This document shows positions 35,201 to 46,773 of a stretch of DNA of 64,000 nucleotides, piece after piece. Position 1 is the stretch's first letter; each line of letters starts with the position of its first letter. The stretch lies in NCBI RefSeq assembly GCF_026210795.1, contig NC_089458.1, forward strand, positions 1,116,001-1,180,000. Direction: 5' to 3'. The DNA comes from Rhizophagus irregularis (taxonomy: Eukaryota; Glomeromycota; Glomeromycetes; Glomerales; Glomeraceae). The notes beneath the pieces are model-generated. The model had not been told where the DNA came from. It saw nothing but the letters and a program-made list of their open reading frames with translations, and did not search any database. Position numbers and translations under genes: made by a program.

Positions 35201-36728
35201 AGAACCCCGAAAAATACATATAAAGGTCACATGTAAGTTTGCTTAACCATATTAGTAAAATTTCCAAAAGTCATAAAATTTTATTTGCATAAATTTTGAG
35301 ATTTTTTAAAAGGTTATATATATAGTTTGCGTAATAACAATCATTTTATATATGTCATATATTTTAATTTGTGTAGTCAATGGTATTTTTTAATAAAATA
35401 TATATATATATATAATTCCAGTGGTCTTCTACTAATTAGCAGCATAACGCCTTGGAATTCCAGCAAATTTCTACTAATTAGAAGCATAACGCCTTAGAAT
35501 TCTGGCAATTTTCTACTAATTAGCAGCATAACGCCTTAGAATTCTGGCAATTTTCTACTAATTAGTAGCATAACGCCTTGAAATTCCAGCGATTTTCTAC
35601 TAATTAGCAGCATAATGCCTTAGAATTTCCTAATAAGCAGCATTACGCATAGTATAATACATAAAATTTTGAAAATACGTAATTGACGGATAATCTGATT
35701 GATAATAGATAATTTTTTTTTAATTTTTTGACTTTTAACAGACTGTTTTATTGAAAGAAAAAAATAAAATATTTTTTTTTGATCTGTAACAAACCGTTTT
35801 ATTCAATAAAAATTTTTTTTTGGCCTTTACTGTTATATTTTTTTAACAACAGGCCATTTTATTAAAAAAAATATTTGGTTTAGAATGTTATTAATATTCC
35901 TTTTTATTATTTTTCTTTAAAAGCAACTTCTTAAATCTAAAATTTATTATTTTAGATACTAATATCTTGGAAAAATATGAGTTAAGAGAAAAGTATAGTC
36001 AATTTTTTTTGGGAATATTACCATACTAATATTCCTTTTACTTTTTTCTTAGGAACTTGGAATTCAGACTGGAACTCCAATGCTCACTGTAAGTAAAGAA
36101 TTTTTTAGCTTTATTTTGTTTATTTTAGAAGTATTATTAACATTTCTATTGTTTTTTCTATTAGAAATGATTTCTAGATTAAAAACTAAACTGAAATTTT
36201 TAGTAAGTTGAGAATAAGGTGGAATTTTTTTTGTTTTATATATGAAAGTAGTATTAATATTTTTTTTCTTTAGAAATAAAATCTTCTTTTAAAAATGATT
36301 TTATAAATTATATTGACTTTTCTTTAACTTTAAAATGTTATCAATATTCTAAGTTTTTGTTATAATTTATAAAAAAATAATGAACAATCTTTTTGTTTTA
36401 GTGTTAATACTTGAATTATTAAATAATTAAATATAGTAGTATAAATAAATATGTCAGTACAAATTAATTTATGCAATTTGGCATTATGCTAGCAATTGAA
36501 AATCAATTATACTGGAAGTATATTCTAAATACAACTAATTAAATTAAAAAAAATCTATGATTTCATTTTTTTAATATATAAATGTCATAAAAAAAATTTG
36601 CTTATTCTAATATAAATTATAAAGTTAGAAGTCAACTTTGCGTATTGATCTTAGTAAAAACATTTGCTTATTTTAAGGCAAAATTTTGCTGATTATCTCT
36701 GACTTTTATATGTATTTTTTGGGATCCT
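35201..36728. mobile_element. hAT-like non-autonomous element, about 1.5 kb
   Basis: Imperfect inverted ends (AGAACCCCGAAAAATACATA left; AGGATCCCAAAAAATACATA as the complement of the right) are bounded by an exact 8-bp direct repeat GCATTATT at 35193-35200 and 36729-36736. An 8-bp duplication is typical of hAT elements. No transposase frame is present. Inside are a ~41-bp tandem array (35420-35650) and several splice-like units at about 35950-36300, for example TTTTTTCTTAG before a short exon-like segment and GTAAGT after it. Confidence 0.7.
35420..35650. repeat. 41-bp tandem repeat, about 5-6 copies
   Basis: The unit contains CTACTAATTAGCAGCATAAC followed by GCCTTGGAATTCCAGCAA with few differences between copies. 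It lies wholly inside the hAT-like element at 35201-36728. The copies diverge along their whole length, so it is not a CRISPR array. Confidence 0.9.
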
Positions 36729-36869
36729 GCATTATTATTAACTAGGAAAATATTATTATTAAAAAAGATACTTATAAAAATTATTTAACAAATATTATTT
36801 TAAAAATATTTAAAAGTATATATTTTTATAAATTCTTTTAAATTGATTACTTTGCTGAAACTTGGAGTT

Positions 36870-37830
36870 TACAATCGATATTGATTAGATATTGCAATGA
36901 TATCATTACGATATCATTACGATATTTTGATAAAAAATAGATTCGACGTCGTTAAGTTAGTCGTAACTATATTTATTCGACATTGATTAGTTCGATATCT
37001 TTGCGATATCGCAGCGATCATTATGCGATGTAAATATTATCACGTAATCACATCGTAGTGATGTCGTATTAACATTGAATTAATATTACAAAAATATTTG
37101 ACATTTATTTGATATCGTAACCATGTCGTATTAACATTGAATTAATATTACAAAATATTTGACATTTTATTTGATATCGTAACCACATCGTAGTGATATC
37201 ATATTAACATCGAATTAATATTGCAAAAATATTTTACATCTATTTGATATCGTAACCACATCGTAGTGATGTCGTATTAACATTGAATTAATATTACAAA
37301 ATATTTGACATTTTATTTGATATCGTAATCACATCATATTGATATCATATTAACATCGAATTAATATTCAAAAATATTTTATCTATTTGATATCGTAACC
37401 ACATCGTAGTGATGTCGTATTAATATTGAATTAATATTACAAAATATTTGACATTTTATTTGATATCGTAACCACATCGTAGTGATATCATATTAACATC
37501 AAATTAATATTGCAAAATATTTGACATTTTATTTGATATCGTAACCACATCGTAGCCATATCGTAGTGATATCATATTAACATCAAATTAATATTGCAAA
37601 AATATTAAAAATATTTTACATCTATTTGATATCGTAGCCACATCGTAGTGATGTCGTATTAACATTGAATTAATATTACAATTTTATTTGATATCGTAAC
37701 TACATCATAATAATATCATTTTAATATCGAATTAATATTACAAAAAATGTTTTACATTTATTTAATATCGTAACTACATCGTAATGATATTATATTAACA
37801 CCGAATTAACAACACAAAAATATTTTTATT
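36870..37830. repeat. GATATC-rich satellite, about 72-bp units
   Basis: About a dozen units contain TTTGATATCGTAACCACATC, then GTAGTGATGTCGTATTAACA and ATTGAATTAATATTACAAAA. Units differ by small changes and indels, so the array has aged. Its left edge (ACTTTGCTGAAACTTGGAGT at about 36849) resembles, inverted, the right edge of the related array at 51520-52195. Confidence 0.85.
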
Positions 37831-38366
37831 GTAATATATGTTTATTATTTATTATACATTAATAATAATAATTTTTTATTAGTGGATTATTATAGGTGAG
37901 TGGAGTACGTTTCTTTTCTTCCTTTTTTTTTATTCTTTTCTTCTCTTTTTTATTCTTTTCTTCTCGTATGTGAGTGGATGGATACGTCATTTTCAATTTT
38001 AAAATATATATATATATATATATAAAAAATAAAAAAAACAATCATGATTAATAAAATGTACTCTTTGTAAAATATATTTAAAATTTAATACATAACCTTG
38101 GGATAATAGTTAGAGCAGGTAATTCCGGGATTTTGTAAAGAATAATAAAAATAATAATATTTTTAAGTTAGTTCTTTCTTTAAATTTTTTTGAAAGTGTT
38201 TTGTTTCTTAAAATCATAATATTGTAAAAAAATGCTGGTTGCTACGACTGACGGACAACGACAAATTGTCAGGCTACCCCCGGACAAAGTAATTGGAAGG
38301 CGGAAAATGCCATAAATATCCAGCCCTATTTTACAACATTTTCTTCCAGGCTAAAGCAAATATTAC

Positions 38367-38540
38367 AAAAGAAATTGCAAATATATTTAACAAGCAATAG
38401 ATACATGGCCGTTGAAAAATATATTCACACTTCATATTGTAATACCACAGTCTAACAAAGAAATTGCAAATATATTTAACAAGCAATAGATACATGGCCG
38501 TTGAAAAATATATTCACATTTATACCACAGTCTAACAAAA
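38367..38540. repeat. Two-copy 89-bp tandem duplication
   Basis: GAAATTGCAAATATATTTAA followed by CAAGCAATAGATACATGGCC and GTTGAAAAATATATTCACA occurs at 38371 and again at 38460. Nothing is encoded. Similar TATGTGGGTG words recur just after it at 38650-38775. Confidence 0.85.
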
Positions 38541-39335
38541 AAATACTCAAACCACAACATATTGTAAAAAAAATATGAAAAATACGCGTATATCCTATTT
38601 TCATACCTTGCTTAACAGCTCCACTATTTATTTAAAAAACGGCTTTTTTCTCTTTTGTATGTGGGTAGGTGGGTACATTTTTCCTTTCTTTTATTCTTTT
38701 CTTTCGTATGTGAGTGGCGGGTACATTTTCTTTTCTTTATTCTTGCTTTTATTCTTGCTTTTCGTATGTGGGTGTCTTACTATGTTGAATATATAAACTA
38801 AAGTGTCCCCAAAGTATTGTTAATATTGTAAAAAGATAATTAAAGTATACTTTAAAAAAGAAAAAAGAAGAGACGAACTAAAATACCGTAAAGTATTAAT
38901 ATAAAAGACAAGAGAAAAGCGTATTTTTGAAAATAAACAAAAAAAATCTCATTAATAAACGCGAATTTTAGCTATTTTTAGATATCACATGCATGATATC
39001 ACATGCATGTAATTAAAGTGATTTTAATTGGTTAATTTTAATTTATTATTACATCATGCATATGATTTTATTGGTTAAAATTTTATACGATACAAATTAA
39101 AATAATTATTTTATTATATTTATATAATTAATATAATTATATGGCTGTAAAATAAAAATTATTTTTTATCCAAATTCTATTTGTAGTATCATGATTTGGT
39201 AGTTGGCACCTTTCTGAATTACAATTATGAATAAAATGTACTTTTGAACATTATCTATTACAGTAATTGGAAAAATACGTCTCCATTTATCTCCGTCGTT
39301 TGAGACGGTAAAGTGGACATTTTAATACTGAATGT

Positions 39336-42300
39336 TCAACCATAAGTATCTTCAAACCAATCTACAACAATAAATGCATAATATTTGTTATTGTTACCCT
39401 TATGTTGAAAGATACCTTCGATTATTGCATAAGATTCTTCATGATCTTCTTCATAAATTGTGATAAAATCATCGAGATGTAGGTGAACTTTTGAAAGGAT
39501 ACCATTTTCTTCTTCAATCATATATGATGCAAATTTGTACCAACTAATTGAAGAGTTTACAAGTGCCGCCTCAAACTTCATATCCACATAAGATAAAAAC
39601 AATTCAGTTTTAAAATTATGTAAAGTTAAAAGAAGTTTATCACGTTCCTGCTTTGGCATTCTTTTTTTAATGAAATATTGGAAATAAAGTTTACTGGAGA
39701 TATAACTAAATTAAAAGATTAGTAAATATAAATATCAAACATGTATATTATATGCAATAAAATACTTACTTTTTGTATCATCATCATCGTCTTGAACTTG
39801 TTCAGTTGCTTCAGTTGAATATTTATCTTCTGTAACATACCAATTTAAAAATAATTGTCCAAAATTTGAATTTGTAAATCCAGTACAAGATCTATTAAAT
39901 CTTGGATCAATACCACCATCTGCTAAATGTCGAATTGCAAATAAAGTATTGTAACGCTTTAATAAATCTAAATCTATGTTTTTGCAATTAGTTTTTGGTA
40001 CCATCCCCTTAAAAATACGATGGACCATTTCTTTTATACCAACTTGGGTATTAATAAGTGTTCCAAAGGTTTTAGCACGCATCAAAAAGATGCATATTAA
40101 CGTGTATGTTTGGTAAATTAACAAAATTTACAAAAACCTATAAAAAGTAAAATATTGTTAATTATTTGAAATTATTCCACATTTCAATATCAAATTTGTA
40201 ACTATACCTTTGGAAGGATTGAAAACTCTTCTTCAAGACATTGTTGCAATTCCTCATAGCTATCGATGTAAATTTCTTGTTAAAAACCGCTTTCATAGTT
40301 TTTGCAACATGTATCCAACAAGATATAATAATTTTTGGAACTGAACTAACTCGAAATGCATCAATTGTTCAATCAGCGGCTGTTTTATTACGTTTGATAC
40401 TTTCGATTCTTTTAAAAACTGGTTTAACAAAAATGGCATAATCATAGCTAATCTAAGTAAATCCGACATCATAAAACTATTGTAGTGAGTAATCGGATTT
40501 GGTAAGCGAACCATCTTTTTGGGATTTCAAAATTTTTCCAAATTTCGATAAAATTATCTTCTCCTTCTCGCGAAAATAATTCACAAGTTAATTTTAAGTA
40601 GCCGCCCAATCTTTCCTGCAGTCGCACGATAAACATCCTGCGGCGTCTGTAAATGTCTTTCCCTTTTTAATTTATCTAAAATACTAGGTAATGATCGTAA
40701 ACCATATTCCGTACAAAGTTGATCTCTTCTTGACATTATAGTCTCACGAGAAATTTTTAAGATTTCTTCATCTGTAATATGATGATAACGTAATGTTGTT
40801 ACGATATCCTGATTGCGAGCACTCAATGATTCTTTAGTAGTTTTACAAGTACGACAACCCTTATTTGCATTACGTCTAAATTTATTTTTTAAACAATTTT
40901 AATAGTTGTCATAAAATTATATTATTATATTATTAACTAAGCTTGAAAAAATACCTTAAGTTACTTCGTCATATCGTTACCTTGAGGTAAATCTGCCGTA
41001 ACAACGCCTAAACCAGCAATTATCCATGCATCTTGTCCTTGGACAGTCATCACCTTTCCTTTCTCTAATTCCTTCATTTCTGAAATGAATGGTATCATAA
41101 ATTCGTCAAATTTTCCTCCAAATGGATAAACCCAATAACAAAATGGTTCTTTATTAGCTTTCTTTGATGTGCTGGCATATTTCCAAACTGTACATAAACA
41201 CCACCTAGAGAATGGTATACATTTCTAAATGTACCAAAATCATCATAATAAAGATCTAAAAACAGCTTATAGATTGGCATAGATGATGATGGTGGATTTC
41301 TAATAGAAATGTAATCAGATGGATGTAGGTATGAAAGCTTTACATTACGAACGTGCCAACGGTCATTACATTTATAAATTATTTCACTAATCCGCAATAA
41401 ACCATCAGGAATATTTTGATGTTGAAACATCATCAATATAGTTATTTTTTCTAAAATTTGAGAAGTCATTATAATTAAAAATGGTTCGTCTTGTAACCAT
41501 ACTTCACCAGTAATAGAACGACGTTGTCTTGATAACCCTTTTAAATTTCCGGGTAAATCACTATATTCCAAAATTTTTTGAATTCGTAACTGATAATATC
41601 CATCATGATTTTTTAAAATTGATCTTAATCTTCCAAGTTTTTTTTGACCATTATCATCATGATAGTAAACAAAATCACCAGATCGGTACAATACTATTTA
41701 TTAAAAATAAATAACTTTAATAAATATTATCAATGATAATAAATTATAATTGTATCAAAGTGTATTAATTTATAACTTTCTGATATTAATATTTCGTGTT
41801 GTCCAAAAAGTGGGATTCCCCCCATAAATTTCCATGCCAAAATTCTGATTTTTCTTCAGAATTAATGACGAGTCCAAAATACATATGCTTCATTAGCATC
41901 GGATTATTAAGAACACGCCATATAATTTCACTAATTGAGAGTTGATACGAAAGTTTTGATCCTCGTGAGGTTGATGGAGTTTTTTTTGGTGAAATTTTAA
42001 TAGACTTTGTTATTATTGGTAGGAGAGGAAGACGTTTTCTCCATGATTGGAATCTTCGGATATTTTTTACCACATGGGTAGGTTCAAATTGAGAATTGTG
42101 AATGATATCGACAAGATCTTCATATGCTTTCGTAGAAACATTATGTTTCTGAAGCCAGCAAAATAATGCCGTAGTTGTATAATTATCAAAGTACAGTGCA
42201 AATTGACCATTGCAGAACGGTATCTTGTCTTCATCTAACGCTTCAACGATTTGATGTATTTCTTCCTCTTCGTTATTACGTTCCTCTTCATTGTTATTAC

Positions 42301-42790
42301 GTTCCTCTTCATCATTATTACGTTCCTCTTCATCGTAATTACGTTCCTCTTCATCATTATTACGTTCCTCTTCCACTTGATTATTATTATCATCATTATT
42401 ACCTTCATCCTCCTCCTCTTCGTCATTGTTTTCATTATTATCTTCCTCCTCTTCCTCCTCTTCATAATTGTATTCGTTATCACTTTCTTCTTCCTCTTCA
42501 GTATCAGATGAATTGACATTATCTTGCGAAAATATCATCTCATCATTGTAGTCTTGAGGATTAATTGATCCATATGCATTATCGTCATCATTAATGTCTT
42601 GAAAACTTAAATCATCTTTATGATCATACTGAAAGTCCATGTCATCGTTATCATTATCAGGTGAACGTACAGGCGAACAAATTGCCACTCTCTCGTCAGA
42701 ATCTGTTGTCTCATTAGGTTTGCTGTAAGAAAACCGATTTCGAATTCGAATTGGCTCTATTGGCTTGTTGTGACTATATCGTCTTCTCAT
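39336..42790 (-). pseudogene. Tnp2/CACTA-like transposase, decayed
   Basis: The reading starts at 42790 (MRRRYSHNKPIEPIRIRNRF) and passes an acidic Asn/Glu region into a helical domain ending at 41786. It continues at 41714-41095 with a BAH-like YRSGDFVYYHDDNGQKKLGR and the catalytic-looking LFLDLYYDDFGTFRNVYHSL. One base out of frame there is then PFGGKFDEFMIPFISEMKEL and AGLGVVTADLPQGND near 40985-41095. A Cys motif GCRTCKTT lies at about 40850, then pieces at 40826-40581, 40514-40293 and 40124-39735, and the end KYYAFIVVDWFEDTYG at 39336. The order DDF..N.P, ADLPQ, CRTC and a C-terminal FIVVDW block fits Tnp2-type DDE transposases (CACTA/EnSpm or fungal Plavaka). Some gaps may be introns, but at least one frameshift (about 41120) seems real. 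Superfamily is a judgement from motifs. Confidence 0.6.
42255..42375 (-). repeat. 21-bp coding minisatellite (EEERNND repeats)
   Basis: About five to six copies of a 21-bp unit (GAAGAGGAACGTAATAATGA) encode EEERNND-type heptads in the acidic part of the Tnp2-like protein. The antisense open frames seen here are consequences of the repeat. Confidence 0.85.
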
Positions 42791-42799
42791 CTTTATAAC

Positions 42800-43083
42800 A
42801 ATTTAAAATAATTCAAATTTAATTAGAATTTTATAAATTCAATTAGAACTAAATTTATTAAATACTATTAGTGTGTCGGCAAAAAAAAAATGCAATTAAG
42901 TAATCAATTCGGTTAAATTACTGCCGATTTGGCTACACAAAATTTAGGGTCAATTATACCGGTTAATGACAATTGGTATGACAAATAATATTATCGAAAA
43001 TAGTCATTTATTGAATCAGAAAATAAAATAAAATATATAATAATATAAAACATAATAATAAAATAAAATAAAACATATAATAA
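42800..43083. other. Flank between transposase and inserted element
   Basis: AT-rich sequence with (ATAAA)n runs. The same ATAAAATAAAACATATAATA-type sequence resumes at about 46034, right of the inserted element, consistent with insertion into this tract. Confidence 0.5.
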
Positions 43084-43363
43084 GGGGAGTTACACATATC
43101 ACGTAATTATCGGAGGGGGGGGGGGTATCCCGAATATCTAACCTATCACGTGATACTTTATAGCCTTTGGCCAAAATTAGTTTCGTGGTTGTAATTTTAG
43201 CTGGAATTAACGAAAATCACTTGTATCACAAAATACATTTTTTATTTCTGTAGTGTAACATGCCGTAATAAAATTTTATTAAAAAAAAACATTTTTTACC
43301 ACTTTTTTAAGACATAATTTTCTAAAGTAAAGCCACTTCGCACTTCGTATAAAACCACCTCCT

Positions 43364-45579
43364 TACTCACCTTCCGATTGCACCTCTCGGTCATTTATAA
43401 TTAAAACTTGTACGTCCCGTGCAGGCACCGAAAAATCGTCAACAGAATTTGTAAATACTTTTTTCTGTTTGGCTGGTCGTCCTCGTCGCTTTGGATGCTG
43501 GTTTTTCTTATGTTGACGAACAATGGAAAGTGTTGGAAAGTACGCAATTACACTGACGCAAAGACGACTATAAGTCTTGTGTAATAGAAGAATGATAGGG
43601 CGTATATCAGGGTATTTTAAGGCATCGCAATCTTTCTAGTATATGGAGTGGATTTAAGAAATGCCCATCTTTTCCTTTCGTTACTGGTGGGAGAAATCCA
43701 TTATTTTCAGCAAGAAGAATAGCTGCTTCCTCACGACGGTTAGGTAAACAACAAGAGCGATCTTCGCATTTCTTGATGTCAGTGAGTATGTACGCATTTT
43801 GGTGTGATTTTCTAAACCGCATCGGGGAATACGTTTGATTCGATTTATTCTTTTCTTTTTCAGATGCAGGAAATATAACATCGTTGAATGGAGTGTTTTT
43901 GTGATCAATATATTGCGTGGTGACTGGTTTCCGAAGATAGGATCGCGTTCCCAAAGAAAGTACGCAAAACCTCACCAGCATAACGAAAATTTTTCATTGC
44001 AAGCTCCGAATCTACAACTTGGCCTTGAGAATTGAGGTGAGAACCGAATTTGTTAATAGGTAATGTTATACCGGCCAATTTTTGAGAAAGTGTTGACATA
44101 CTACGCTCAACAGGATTATAAGCCGATTGACCTGGTGCGTAGTCGAATAGAAAGATAATCGAAGTCGAAAGGCGCGGAACATTCTACAATATTGGTAAAT
44201 ATTTTTCATATGGCGGGGATTTTCGTCTGGACCTCCATCAACTAAAAGAATCCAAATAGGTTTTATTTTGCCGTCAACTTTTAATATCTCATCAAAATGG
44301 CTGTTTTGAGTTAACGAATTAAGATCATTCATATGAGTGGCTGCACTTGTACCAACTTGGTATTGTGGACGTACGAAAATTGAAAGTTGGCCATTACGAA
44401 AAGTATCATTTGTGTCATGTGGATTAATGAGTAAATATACTGATGGAATAAGCTTTTGCTGCATTCCAACCGGAAAATCATGATCAGGTAGTGTAACTGG
44501 TTCTTGAAAGCTCTGTATAGTTTTGAACGTTCTCCCAACTGCAGGGATACCAAGAGGAACTTTAGCTTTGTCATCCTGAGAAATGATAACAGAATGAGTT
44601 GGAAATAAGGCTGCAAATTGTTTTGCACCTTTTACAGAAGCAAGACAATAGTGCTCATCAGGATGTTCATTTTTTTCATCTCTAGAAACGGAGGCAACTG
44701 CAATATTAGCTGGGTGGTGATGAGTCCTTGCAGCTATAGAATTTGATCGAGATGGTAGCAGATAATTGCTGAGAGTAGTACGAGAAAGGTATTCGTTATA
44801 CTTTGATTTGAGTTCTTCTTGGAGGTGACGGATTGTTCTAACTTTAATAACCTCCTTTCTTCTTTTTTTATCTGCAGCTCCGAACTCAATACATTCATGT
44901 ATATGTTCATGTAAATCAGGATATTGAGTCAAAAGTGGTGGACGACCAGGTGAACTATACTGTATTACTTCTTGACGTTCTTGCAAAAGCTTTGCTTTTT
45001 TTCTCTATTCTTACGTTGATAACCTGCTTGACGCTTTAATTTCTTAACCTTATTATTCTCACTGCACAAAATTTCTTTAAGATTTGTCATACGCTCCATT
45101 AAATTACACCGAATTTCATAATCACTGGTGGAATTGTAAATTTGTTGAAGCTCAGCAAGTTTCATATTGGTTGCATTAATAATTTCTGCAGCTTTCTTCT
45201 GCGCAGCAGCATTAGGAGGTGGATTAACATCAGCTATGATAGTCTCTTCTATTGGCTTTTGAGAGACTTGGGACTTGGTGGATTTTGAGCTTTGAGATGA
45301 ACCTGGTCGCGAATGAAAAGTTTGCAAAAAACCTTGAATTGGAACTGGAGTTGTTAGATATTCCTGGATTTTATTTTCGATTTCTTCTTGAGATTTATGC
45401 CGAATTTCTTTCCATGCATTAGTACATTCTGTACATAAACTAAGTTTTGGGTATACAGGATTTTTTGCATTCACCATAAAATAATATCCAAAAGCATTGC
45501 AGAATTTCTGGTGTTGATTTATGGGAGTTTTATAAATGTAAAACTTGTTATATTTCGGTGTAGTTAGGAAAGTCTGCAT
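43364..45579 (-). pseudogene. DDE-type transposase of the TAA element, in several frames
   Basis: The N-terminal part (45579-44965) starts MQTFLTTPKYNKFYIYKTP, has a CTEC motif and a Lys/Asn-rich helical end. The core (44986-44066) has SPGRPPLLTQYPDLHEHIHE, then the putative first Asp in IISQDDKAKVPLGIPAVGR and the second in WILLVDGGPDENPR. The third acidic residue is in APGQSAYNPVERSMSTLSQ (about 44090-44130), followed by KLAGITLPINKFGSHLNSQG. A Cys-containing region (43981-43607) and an AT-hook-like tail KRRGRPAKQKK (about 43480) follow, ending at 43364. The frame changes at about 44975, 44160, 43930 and 43610, so the protein is broken unless some are introns or errors. I recognise a DDE triad but cannot name the superfamily. 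Confidence 0.7.
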
Positions 45580-46003
45580 GTTAAAAAGATCAGATAAAGA
45601 AATTAAAGGGGAGATTTAAAACGCGATCAGATCATTTTTACGTGTATTAAATATTGAGTCACGTTAAAAAATCGCAGAATCACATGTGTACAGTTGCAAA
45701 AAACAATGTAATTTTTTAATTTGATCGGATTTATTAATAAAAATGTAAAAAATTCTTTTGTTTGACTATTATATTCATTATAGCGGTAAAACAGTCATAA
45801 TTTAAAAGGCATATATTAAATAGTGAAAAAAAAAGAGAATAAAGAAATATTGTCAAAATTAGATCGATGAGAAAATTTTGAGTTCTATATAAAATATGAT
45901 GACACTTGTGTGACAGTTACTATAATTATGTTGATTACAATATGATCACGTGATAGTATAATCTCTACTAGGGGGGGGGGGGGGGTTGGTTATATATTAA
46001 TCT
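45580..46003. other. 5' region of the TAA element
   Basis: No coding frame is seen between the transposase start and the right inverted end. It contains the ATCACGTGAT palindrome and the long G run and presumably the transposase promoter. Confidence 0.5.
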
Positions 46004-46119
46004 ATAATTACGTGATATGTGTAAGTCCCCTAATATAAACATAATAATAATTAAATAAAATAAAACATATAATAAAATAAAATAAAATATATTAAAATAA
46101 TAAAATAAAAAATAAAAAA

Positions 46120-46705
46120 TCAATGACGTCGGTGAGAGCGCCCGCGCTCTCGGTGGTAGGGAGATCGAGAACGAGAGCGCCTGCGCTCTCGGTGGTAGGG
46201 GGATCGGGAGCGAGAGCGCCTGCGCTCTCTATACTCGTATGTCCTACGATCCATCCTATTTCTTCGGGCGGCCCGGACTAATGCTTAAAACAAAGTAAGT
46301 ATTAATATAAATGCAATGAATTAATGAAAAAAATCAGTTAAATAATAAATACTTACGCTCCACTCTCCAAAACTCGTCAGAGAGTTCCTGGTGGAATCTC
46401 TCGTCATGCAAAGTCAGGGTACGAGTGGGATATCCTTCAGGATTTCTGTTTATTAATCTCTCTAAATTCTCATACCCCGACTTTAGCGCATTCCATTTCT
46501 CTCTACATTGTTTTCTAGTTGGCCTGAATATGTGGTTGTTTCGTATATCACGAGCAATTCCACGCCATAATTGGTTTTGGTTATGTAACCTCGTTGTGGT
46601 GAATAAGGGCTGATAGGCCCGATGACGCTGAATTAAGGTCAAAGCAGCGTCATCGGGCCATTGAATGTATACTGGAAGATTTGCGTTTAAGTTTAATGCT
46701 GCCAT
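46120..46705 (-). CDS. SANT/Myb-like protein with an RS-rich tail
   Basis: Two exons (46357-46705, 46120-46277) give 507 nt and 168 residues with closing phases. Residues about 15-100 form a SANT/Myb or trihelix-like DNA-binding domain: DDAALTLIQRHRAYQPLF, LWRGIARDIRNNHIFRPTRK and QCREKWNALKSGYENLERLI, with Trp spacing as in Myb repeats. The second exon encodes an Arg/Ser-rich tail with tandem RRRSRSRSPYHRE units. RS domains are typical of splicing factors and are unusual with a Myb domain. The tail DNA is GC-rich (GAGAGCGCCTGCGCTCTC units) against an AT-rich background. Lying beside a same-strand Tnp2-like transposase, it is most likely the accessory DNA-binding protein of that transposon; a host gene is the alternative. 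Confidence 0.65.
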
Positions 46706-46773
46706 TATTAAATATTATTAGTTTGATGGGGAAAATGTCAAGAAAAGGCTCTATATTTATAATAAATTTATTA

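Larger units (their letters stand above)
43084..46030 (-). mobile_element. DDE transposon with 27-bp inverted ends and TAA duplication
   Basis: The left end GGGGAGTTACACATATCACG and the right end (complement GGGGACTTACACATATCACG) match at 26 of 27 bases, and a direct TAA lies outside both (43081-43083, 46031-46033). Just inside each end is a long G run (about 43114-43125 and 45971-45985) and an ATCACGTGAT palindrome (about 43144-43153 and 45946-45955). Length is 2,947 bp. The 3-bp TWA duplication and GGG ends recall PIF/Harbinger, but the encoded protein does not obviously look like a Harbinger transposase. The high identity of the ends suggests a fairly recent insertion. Confidence 0.85.
39336..46705 (-). 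mobile_element. Probable two-gene DNA transposon, split by another element
   Basis: A Tnp2-like transposase relic (39336-42790) and a SANT/Myb-RS gene (46120-46705) lie on the same strand. If the TAA-flanked element at 43084-46030 is removed, they come within about 350 bp of each other. DNA transposons of the CACTA and Harbinger types often pair a transposase with a DNA-binding protein, so I infer one older element interrupted by a younger one. I could not find its terminal repeats, so the true ends are unknown; the span given covers the two genes only. Confidence 0.4.

Noticed and set aside
35420-35650. CRISPR-like regular spacing of about 41 bp
   Set aside because: The whole unit repeats, with no unique spacers, inside a transposon in a eukaryotic genome; it is a minisatellite.
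38575-38796. Plus-strand frame with repeated Trp/Gly/Phe words
   Set aside because: Produced by repeated TATGTGGGTG and TTCTTTT words; no protein family.
42175-42519. Several overlapping frames rich in His/Tyr/Pro, Ile/Phe or Lys/Met
   Set aside because: Shadows of the EEERNND minisatellite in other frames.
46425-46613. Plus-strand frame antisense to the SANT-RS gene
   Set aside because: Shadow of the real coding strand.
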